From the NCBI GenBank assembly GCA_947650365.1, contig OX393550.1, positions 51,895,879 through 51,959,878 of the forward strand: a stretch of 64,000 nt of DNA, in the 5' to 3' direction. The position numbers and the translations under genes were made by a program. Origin of the DNA: Chamaelirium japonicum (Eukaryota; Streptophyta; Magnoliopsida; Liliales; Melanthiaceae). Of this stretch, positions 57,091 through 64,000 are shown in pieces (within the stretch, counting starts at the first letter, position 1; each line of letters begins with the position of its first letter). The notes beneath the pieces are model-generated. The model searched no databases and was not told the DNA's origin. It saw nothing but the letters and a program-made list of their open reading frames with translations.

Positions 57091-57432
57091 TGTGACGACC
57101 AAGATCCAATAGGCCAATAGCCAAGAGCCAAGACTCCTGAGGCGGGAATGCCAAGATGGATGAGGTGAGGTGAGGTGAGGTGAGGTGTACAAGGCCATGA
57201 GTTAGCCCCACATCGCCTGGAGAGAAGGAGATCCTGAGCTACTTATATAATTTCCCCTCCCAAACATAGAAGACGCGTTTTAAAACCGTGCGCCGCTACG
57301 GATTTCGTAAGAACTCCATAGTTAAGCGTGCTCGGGCGAGAGTAGTACCAGGATGGGTGACCTCCCTGGGAAGTTCTCGTGCGGGCACGGGCAAAGCGGA
57401 CAAAATCTTGTGTGTTTGGGGCGGATGTTACA
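57091..57432 (+). repeat. Cassandra LTR 2
   Basis: 342 bases. It differs from LTR 1 at diagnostic sites (GATCCTGAG instead of GATCTTGAG; GGTGAGGTG instead of GGTGAAGTG). Confidence 0.9.
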
Positions 57433-57513
57433 AAATGGTATCAGAGCCGGTTCTCCTCGCTATGGGGGGGGTCTAACCCTACACGAGGACGTGTAGCCCT
57501 AAGGGGGGCGGAT

Positions 57514-57855
57514 TGTGACGACCAAGATCCAATAGGCCAATAGCCAAGAGCCAAGACTCCTGAGGCGGGAATGCCAAGATGGATGAGGTGAGGTGAGGTG
57601 AGGTGAGGTGTACAAGGCCATGAGTTAGCCCCACATCGCCTGGAGAGAAGGAGATCATGAGCTACTTATATAATTTCCCCTCCCAAACATAGAAGACGCG
57701 TTTTAAAACCGTGCGCCGCTACGGAATTCGTAAGAACTCCGTAGTTAAGCGTGCTCGAGCGAGAGTAGTACCAGGATGGGTGACCACCCTGGGAAGTTCT
57801 CGTGCGGGCACAGGCAAAGCGGACAAAATCTTATATGTTTGGGGCGGATGTTACA
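57514..57855 (+). repeat. Cassandra LTR 3
   Basis: 342 bases with GATCATGAG and changes such as GGAATTCG and GCTCGAGCG in the 5S-like part. Confidence 0.9.
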
Positions 57856-57935
57856 AAATGGTATCAGAGCCGGTTCTCCTCGCTATGGGGGGGTCTAACC
57901 CTACACTAGGACGTGTAGCCCTAAGGGGGGTGGAT

Positions 57936-58133
57936 TGTGACGACCAAGATCCAATAGGCCAATAGCCAAGAGCCAAGACTCCTGAGGCGGGAATGCCAAG
58001 ATGGATGAGGTGAGGTGAGGTGAAGTGAGGTGTACAAGGCCATGAGTTAGCCCCACATCGCCTGGAGAGAAGGAGATCTTGAGCTACTTATATAATTTCC
58101 CCTCCCAAACATAGAAGGAGATCTTGAGCTACT
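57936..58133 (+). repeat. Cassandra LTR 4, truncated before the 5S segment
   Basis: It matches LTR 1 to about 58117, including the LTR-1-specific GGTGAAGTG and GATCTTGAG. It then repeats 21 of its own bases (58068-58088 again at 58113-58133) and joins chromovirus gag. The 5S-like promoter is lost. Confidence 0.85.
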
Positions 58134-58709
58134 GATGCCCGGAAGGCTAAGCGTTTTGAGATTGGGCTTAATCCAATAATAAGAGGAAAGGTTGCGGCAT
58201 TCATGGGCCAGTCTTATGAGGAGGTGGTCACTCGATCACTTACTGTGGAGCAGGAACTGGAGGATTCTCGTAAGATACTTGAGAAGCGGAGTGGTAGTAG
58301 TCGTGGTGAACCATCCTTTCAGAAGAAGTCGAAAACATCGGAGGCTCGACCTCAGCAGCAGCGACAGTTTCAGTCCCGGCCTTCTGGTGGTTTTCAGGCT
58401 TATCGCCCGAGAGCAGGATGTTTTACTTGTGGTGCCCCAGACCATATAAAGCGTGATTGTCCTCATCGGGCCCCACGAGTAGCTCTTCCAGCACCCCCAG
58501 TTAGACCAGCTCTTCCACCTCCACCAGTTCCCCAGCCACAACACCAGAGGTCTCAGCAATATCGTCCTCCCCAACAGCAGCAGTGGATGCCTCCCCCTCG
58601 CCAGGGCGGCGAAAGTCAGCAGAACCAGGGAAGGGCGTATATGTTGGTCGGTCAAGATCAGGGAGCTTCTGGTGCGGTCATAGAAGGTACCCTTCTAACT
58701 AGTAGTTAG
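58134..58709 (+). CDS. gag: Chromovirus Gag, C-terminal part
   Basis: The frame is open from the fusion point (GATGCCCGGAAGGC). It reads [20 protein letters not shown], typical of the end of the Tekay/Del capsid region. A Q/P-rich linker and a CX2CX4HX4C zinc knuckle (58419-58460: C..C....H....C) bind RNA in virus-like particles. Pro-rich sequence follows. The first in-frame ATG is at 58203, but the natural start is lost. Unspliced, it ends at TAG 58707-58709. A GT donor at 58687 allows a join to pol (see the intron). Confidence 0.85.
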   Translation, partial: DARKAKRFEIGLNPIIRGKVAAFMGQSYEEVVTRSLTVEQELEDSRKILEKRSGSSRGEPSFQKKSKTSEARPQQQRQFQSRPSGGFQAYRPRAGCFTCGAPDHIKRDCPHRAPRVALPAPPVRPALPPPPVPQPQHQRSQQYRPPQQQQWMPPPRQGGESQQNQGRAYMLVGQDQGASGAVIEGTLLTSS

Positions 58710-58769
58710 CTTCTGTTATTGAATTGAGTAGGGTATTGTCTTCCTTACATATCATATTGCTACAACCAG
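58687..58769 (+). other. Candidate 83-nt intron between gag and pol
   Basis: Donor AAG|GTACCC at 58687 and acceptor CTACAACCAG|GTTC ending at 58769. CTTAC at 58744-58748 is a branch-point-like match 22 nt before the acceptor. 83 is two more than a multiple of three, exactly the shift between the gag and pol frames. The segment carries the Gag stop and a pol-frame stop (58703-58705). Removing it restores one frame with the spacing usual between the gag end and the protease DSG in this family. Confidence 0.6.
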
Positions 58770-61700
58770 GTTCACTTCCTGTTTTCTCTACCTTAGCACA
58801 TGTGGTTTTTGACTCTGGGTCCACACACTCCTATATAGTACCTAGTTTTGCTACTGTCTTGGGACTAGAGTCAGAGCCCTTGGGCCAAGTCTTATCGGTG
58901 ATCTCACCACTTGGAGCGTACGTGGATGTGGATAGAGTCTGTCGAGATTGTGTAATCCATATTGGAGATAAGCAACTATTGGCAGACCTGATTATCCTTC
59001 ACCTTGGAGGTATGGATGTTCTTCTCGGCATGGATTGGTTAGCCTCCTACCATGCAGCGTTGGATTGCTATTCCAAGAAGATTTCCTTTACACCACCAGA
59101 TAGCGAGCGCTTTGTCTTTATCGGGAATAAGATGGCCTTTTTGTACCCGATTCCGCAGCGAAAGTCCAGTCTTAGTCTCTTGGCGCAGCTGACGAGCGAG
59201 ATTGACGAAGGCATTCCCCCAAAAATTTCCCCGGTTGTTCAAGACTTCATGGATGTTTTTCCAGATCAGCTTCCAGGTTTGCCTCCAGCTAGAGAAGTAG
59301 AATTCGGTATCGAGTTACTTCCTGGAACTGCACCTATTTCCATAGCTCCATACCGAATGGCCCCTGCAGAGCTTAGAGAATTGAAGGTACAGCTAGAAGA
59401 GCTTTTAGACCTTGGATTCATTCGCCCTAGTGTTTCTCCATGGGGTGCCCCAGTCCTTTTTGCTCAAAAGAAGGATGGAACAAAGCGGCTCTGTATTGAT
59501 TACCGGAGGTTGAATGCTGTTACAGTGAAGAATAGGTACCCGTTGCCAAGGATCGATGATCTCTTTGATCAATTAAAAGGAGCGAAGTATTTCTCCAAAT
59601 TTGATCTGAGGACGGGATACCATCAGTTACTAGTGAAGAAAGATGATGTTTCGAAGACGGCTTTTCGAACAAGGTATGGTCACTATGAGTTCTTGGTGAT
59701 GCCATTTGGTTTGACCAATGCTCCAGCCGCCTTCATGGACCTCATGAACCGAGTCTTCAGGCCATACCTAGACCGATTTGTGGTGATCTTTGTAGATGAC
59801 GTTCTTATCTACTCACAATCTGAGGAGGAGCACGAGGAACACCTGAGAATTTCCCTGCAGCTCTTGCGAGACCACCATCTTTATGCCAAGCTCAGTAAGT
59901 GCAAGTTTTGGATGAAGGAGGTGAAGTTCTTGGGACATGTGGTCTCAGAGAAAGGAATTTCAGTAGACCCGGCAAAAATAGAAGCAGTTCTAGATTGGGA
60001 GCCACCGAAGAACGTCTTCGAGATTCGTAGTTTCTTAGGCTTGGCTGGTTACTACAGGAGGTTCGTGGAAGGTTTCTCTCAGTTGGCTAGCCCACTCACT
60101 CGCCTGACAAAGAAAGGAGTGAAGTTTGAGTGGTCTGAAGGTTGTGAGCAGTCGTTCCAGGAGTTGAAGCGGCGATTGACCTCAGCCCCTGTCCTCACAG
60201 TGCCGATTAGTGGGAAGAAGTATGTGGTTTTTACGGATGCCTCTCAGACGGGTCTTGGGGGTGTATTGATGCAGGATGGCAAGGTTGTGGCTTATGCTTC
60301 TAGACAACTGAAGCAGCATGAGAGGAATTATCCTACCCATGACTTAGAGCTGGCAGCCGTAGTGTTTGTACTCAAGATCTGGCGGCATTACTTATATGGT
60401 GAGGAGTTTGAGGTATTTTGTGATCATAAGAGTCTGCAGTATATTTCCTCCCAGAAGGACCTCAACGTGCGCCAAAGGAGATGGGTTGAGGTTTTGGCAG
60501 ACTACGATTATGGGTTTTCTTATCATCCTGGTAAGGCTAATGTTGTAGCGGATGCCTTGAGCAGAAAGTTCCGTAGTAGGTTGTCCAGGTTGATAGCCGA
60601 TCGGAGGGAGTTGTTGGTAACCATCGAGGGTTTTGACCTAATGGTGCAATGGGAGCCTACACATACGGTCTTGTGCAGTATACAGGCTCAACCGACCTTA
60701 TATCAGAGAGTGATTACAGCGCAGCGACTAGATTCAAATCTAGAGGAGGTCAGGACTCGGTGCCAGAACGGAGGAATGGACCAGGATTGGTCTATTGGTT
60801 CTGATGGAGGACTTAGGTTCCAAGGGAGGCTTTGTCTTCCAGAGAACTCAGAGATTCGTGAAGAGGTACTTACTGAAGCCCATAGATCAAGATTCACTAT
60901 TCACCCTGGTGGTACGAAGATGTATCGCGACTTGAAGAGTCAATTATGGTGGAGTGGGATGAAGAGAGACATAGCCCAGTTTGTAGCGAAGTGTTTGACC
61001 TGTCAGCAGGTCAAAGCAGAACACCAGAGACCCGCTGGTCCTTTACAGCCATTGCCAGTAGCAGAGTGGAAGTGGGAGCACCTTACTATGGATTTCGTTT
61101 CTGGATTTCCCCTATCACGAAATAAGCATGACTCAATTTGGGTGATAGTAGACCGATTGACAAAGTCAGCGCATTTTCTTCCCATGCGAACGACAATGTC
61201 AAGCAATGAGCGAGCAAAGCTATACCTGAAGGAAATAGTCAAGCTTCATGGAGTTCCTGTCACTATCGTTTCTGATCGAGATCCCAACTTTGCTTCTCAG
61301 TTTTGGAGTAGTCTACAATTAGCTTTGGGGACCAAGCTCTGTCTTAGTACGGCCTTCCACCCTCAGACAGATGGCCAATCTGAGAGGACTATTCAGATCT
61401 TGGAGGACATGCTGCGAGCTTGTGTGATTGACTTTGGAGGCAGTTGGGAAGACCATTTACCGCTAGTGGAGTTTGCATACAACAACAGCTATCAGGCGAG
61501 TATCGGCATGGCTCCCTTCGAGGCATTGTATGGGAGGCCGTGTCGGTCCCCTCTCTGTTGGGCAGAGGTAGGTGAGCGGAGCCTGGTAGGACCAGACCTT
61601 GTTCAGGAGACTACGGAGAAGGTGCATCTGATACGAGAACGTCTGCGAGCAGCTCAGAGTAGACAGAAGAGTTATGCTGACAAGCGTCGACGCCCTCTTG

Positions 61701-62140
61701 AGTTTGTGGTTGGTGACCGAGTTTTTCTAAAGGTTTCTCCTAGGCATGGGGTTTTTCGGTTTGGAAAGCGAGGGAAGCTAGCCCCGAGGTATATTGGACC
61801 GTTCGAGATTCTGGATAGAGTCGGCGAGGTGGCGTATCTCCTAGCTTTGCCCCCTCGGCTCTCAGCGATTCATGCAGTCTTTCATGTATCGATGATTCGG
61901 AAGTATGAGCCAGACCCATCACACGTGCTGGATTGGCAAGATCTAGACCTCAACAAGGATGCAACTTATGAGGAGAAGCCTGTCCGAATTCTGGCTAGTG
62001 AAGAGAAGGTGTTGCGCACCAAGACCATCCGTATGGTCAAGGTGCTTTGGAATCATCATGCTGAAGATGAAGCTACGTGGGAATTGGAGTCCGAGATGCG
62101 GTCTCGATATCCCTCTTTGTTCGGTGAGTCATCTAATTGA
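58770..62140 (+). CDS. pol: Chromovirus Pol: protease, RT, RNase H, integrase, chromodomain
   Basis: Open from 58706 to TGA at 62138-62140 with no internal stop and no ATG before the protease motif. Aspartic protease DSG at 58811. Reverse transcriptase with DYRRLN (about 59500) and FVDD (59789-59800). RNase H with the TDAS motif (Asp at 60236). Integrase with the HHCC zinc-binding region (about 60880-61010) and the catalytic D, D, E codons at 61091, 61274 and 61382. C-terminal chromodomain (about 61950-62125; [26 protein letters not shown]), which directs integration to chromatin. It copies the element RNA and inserts the DNA. All key residues are present. Family placement by domain order and the chromodomain. 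Confidence 0.93.
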
Positions 62141-62170
62141 TTTCAATTTCGGGACGAAATTTTTTTCTAA

Positions 62171-62181
62171 GGGGAGTAGGA
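62171..62181 (+). other. Polypurine tract
   Basis: CTAAGGGGAGTAGGA lies directly before the LTR start TGTAACGCC. The preceding TTTCGGGACGAAATTT is a conserved Tekay-type pre-PPT sequence. Confidence 0.75.
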
Positions 62182-64000
62182 TGTAACGCCCGGATATTTT
62201 GGGTTACTTTAGATTAATAATTTTTATGTGCAATTATCATCATTTGATAAGAAAGTTGGTAATATGAGTAGCAATGTCATATGCTGGTACTGTTGTGACC
62301 AGGGTTGCGGGGTTTTCGCAACAGGAGATTTTGCACTCGTTTGGGGTTTATGTGAATAGTTTTAAATATATTGAAATCAATCTATTTAAGGGCGTCAGAA
62401 TTTGACAAAAGCTGTGCCAATGGAGTCGTCTCGCCGAGACGGTCGTAGTTGAATTTTTTTTATTATTTCGAGGTCTTAGAAAAAGGCTATTAACGGTTTA
62501 ATATTTTTACCCTTTATATAACTGCACTTGATAGCATGGTCGGATGGAGATGACACTAGCGCGGTTGCGTTCGGCTCGTCGAATCCATCTCCGGGGACTA
62601 CTCACACCGGCGGATCGGAGTCCGAATGAAAAGTTTAGAGCTTTTCCTGTTTGTTAGTAGAAGGGAACAGCTTTTTGGATGTTTATAATTGGGTTCTGTA
62701 GGTGGTATTAGACCCGACCCGACTTCCTACAACAACCTCTACACGCAGCTGAGCCTTTCCATCTCCCTTGGATCATTCTGATGAGATGAGGATCGTCCGA
62801 TTATTATCGGACGGTGTCATTTTGTTGAGGGTTTCATCCCTCCTCCCTATATAAAGCCTTGCATGAGATCGAGAACCCTAGCCTCTTCCTCCTAGCCGTC
62901 ATTCTTCTCCTTTTCTCGCGTGTTCGTGCCGCTCGGGAACAGCCGGAGTGGAGGTCTCGCCGTTGTCGGAGCATCGGCACCGGATTCCTCTCCTTCCTCC
63001 CAGGTTCTTCCTCCCCCTCTCTCTCCTCCTCCTCCGCTCCTCTCCTTCTTGACACCACCACCGGCCACACCCTCACCGGTCGGGATCCGACCAATCAGCC
63101 CCAACCCAACCCAAGCGGCCAGGCCGCACCGAGCAACTCGTATCCATGGCTTCTCTCCTTTTTTCACGAGTCGGGTAGGGATCCTGTGGTGGCCATCCGT
63201 GGGCCCCGAAGACCTGGGTGGTGCTTAGCAACCCGTACGAACCCTCCCGAGTGTCGGAGTTGGTCGGAGTTGAGAGGTTGGCCCATGGGTTTCATGGGAA
63301 CCCAACCTCTGGTTCGTTGGTTGGGTGGAGAAGAAAAGGGACATAGAGGGAATTTACAGTATTGTTCATTTAAGTTAGGTTAGACCAGCCCTTGAACCCG
63401 GTTTAATTTTTGAACCACTATTGAACTATAGATCTTGGTTTGGGCGTAGATTCTTCGTCCGATGTCGGAATGCCACGAAACTTGCGGCACTGGAACCGGC
63501 TCGAAAAATGCTACCTGATAATCTGGGTTTCATCATGTACAAACCACTTTTAAACTCCTGTTTACAGCCATGGAACCGAACTAGTCGGCTTCCGTGGTTC
63601 GACTGTTATTTCTTCGTCCGAATTCAGATTTGGGCGAAATTGGGGGCATTAGAATTATTTTTCCAAGACGGACCTGATGGCTCGGGGCTAATACCCTGAG
63701 TCTATATTTATCCTATCGAATTTGATTTTGGGCCGTATGATTACACGGGTCCCCGTGTTATCAACCCAGCACCGGTCCCCTACCGAGGGTGACCTGGATT
63801 TCCTCCATAGACCCTATTTTTTTTAATCCTTTAGAATGGAAAATCTGGTGGGTTAGCTTGTAACCCCTGTACACACTTGCCCATGTCGAGGATAGGTTTA
63901 GCCACCGTATCGCACCGATTTGACCCCTACGAACCTTCATTCTATAAATCACGTTTGTGCGATCCAAATCTACCGACCCATTGTCGTTTAGTTGCTAGGT
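62182..64000 (+). repeat. 3' LTR of the chromovirus (continues past the window)
   Basis: It begins TGTAACGCCCGGATATT after the polypurine tract. At least 1.8 kb; no end signal or PBS is seen before 64000. Long LTRs are usual in Tekay. It contains a promoter at about 62850 and several open frames with no domain. Confidence 0.8.
62849..62858 (+). promoter_or_regulatory. LTR TATA box
   Basis: CCTATATAAAGCC in the LTR, about 670 bases from its start, is a strong TATA box. Transcription of the LTR would begin about 30 bases later (about 62885). Confidence 0.65.

Larger units (their letters stand above)
56669..58133 (+). mobile_element. Tandem Cassandra (TRIM) array: three full LTRs, three interiors, one truncated LTR
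   Basis: LTRs at 56669-57010, 57091-57432 and 57514-57855 (342 bases each) and a truncated one from 57936. Interiors (57011-57090, 57433-57513, 57856-57935; 80-81 bases) begin AAATGGTATCAGAGCCGG (iMet PBS) and end in the polypurine CTAAGGGGGGYGGAT. Each full LTR carries a 5S rRNA-like segment. This is the definition of Cassandra, a non-coding LTR element. The usual unit is a pair of LTRs; here it is a head-to-tail series. Confidence 0.92.
58134..64000 (+). mobile_element. Tekay/Del-type chromovirus (Ty3/gypsy), 5'-truncated
   Basis: It holds the C-terminal part of gag, complete pol with chromodomain, a polypurine tract and the first 1.8 kb of the 3' LTR. The 5' LTR, PBS and N-terminal gag are missing; their place is taken by Cassandra sequence. 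The pol frame is unbroken over 3.4 kb, so the insertion or the rearrangement is young. Confidence 0.9.

Noticed and set aside
56863-57815. 5S rRNA genes in tandem
   Set aside because: Only the 3' part of 5S is present and each copy lies inside an LTR followed by a tRNA-Met PBS. This is Cassandra, not rDNA.
58698-58712. Ribosomal frameshift between gag and pol
   Set aside because: The frames overlap by hardly one codon and there is no slippery heptamer. Splicing explains the layout better, though it is unproven.
58724-58769. Independent start of Pol at 58724
   Set aside because: The codon is TTG, not ATG, and no ATG precedes the protease motif in this frame.
62834-63383. Genes inside the chromovirus LTR
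   Set aside because: The open frames on both strands overlap, have no domain and lie just after the LTR TATA box in Pro/Ser-rich low-complexity DNA.

Overview
This is flowering-plant nuclear DNA. The evidence is a GT-2 type trihelix transcription-factor gene with plant-style introns, chromovirus, copia, Cassandra and Helitron retro/transposons, a CACTA element carrying a chloroplast tRNA fragment, and very abundant TA and GA microsatellites. The strongly GC-rich first and second exons of the trihelix gene would fit a monocot or magnoliid, but the lineage cannot be fixed from the sequence.

Layout. 1-6.9 kb: the 3' part of a gag-only (pol-less) gypsy/Tat-type LTR element with an internally duplicated gag module and four arrays of 42- or 76-bp repeats. 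6.9-19.4 kb: repeat-rich intergenic DNA with several inverted-repeat MITEs, a minus-strand Helitron (11.3-11.8 kb) and GA arrays. 19.85-25.55 kb: a complete but decayed CACTA element (TSD TTT) that contains a chloroplast-derived trnG-UCC exon 2. 25.57-28.75 kb: a nest of fold-back elements separated by long TA tracts, one with a GC-rich cargo. 29.8-31.6 kb: more MITEs. 32.2-36.7 kb: the only convincing host gene, with a promoter, three exons and a 796-residue product with two trihelix domains. 38.1-41.8 kb: a MITE and a broken hAT transposase relic. 42.5-48.9 kb: a MULE-type MITE with 9-bp TSD, a plus-strand Helitron related to the 11.3-kb copy, a TRIM-like short LTR, a palindromic repeat field and a hAT MITE with 8-bp TSD. 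49.1-51.05 kb: four head-to-tail Helitron units with a fifth Helitron nested inside the first in reverse. 51.9-56.67 kb: a decayed copia element with a SINE inside it. 56.67-58.13 kb: a tandem array of Cassandra, the TRIM whose LTR carries a 5S rRNA-like promoter. 58.13 kb to the end: a 5'-truncated Tekay/Del-type chromovirus with intact pol, chromodomain and the first 1.8 kb of its 3' LTR.

Most notable signal: in the chromovirus, gag and pol are out of frame and separated by an 83-nt segment with the hallmarks of a plant intron (GT-AG, branch-like CTTAC 22 nt before the acceptor). Removing it would put the two frames together, while reading through it ends Gag at a stop. This suggests splice-controlled Gag versus Gag-Pol output. 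Other striking structures are the TA-tract fold-back nest, the datable nested Helitrons, and the Cassandra array fused to the chromovirus.

There is no sign that neighbouring genes form a pathway. The trihelix gene is a single-gene island in transposon-dense DNA.
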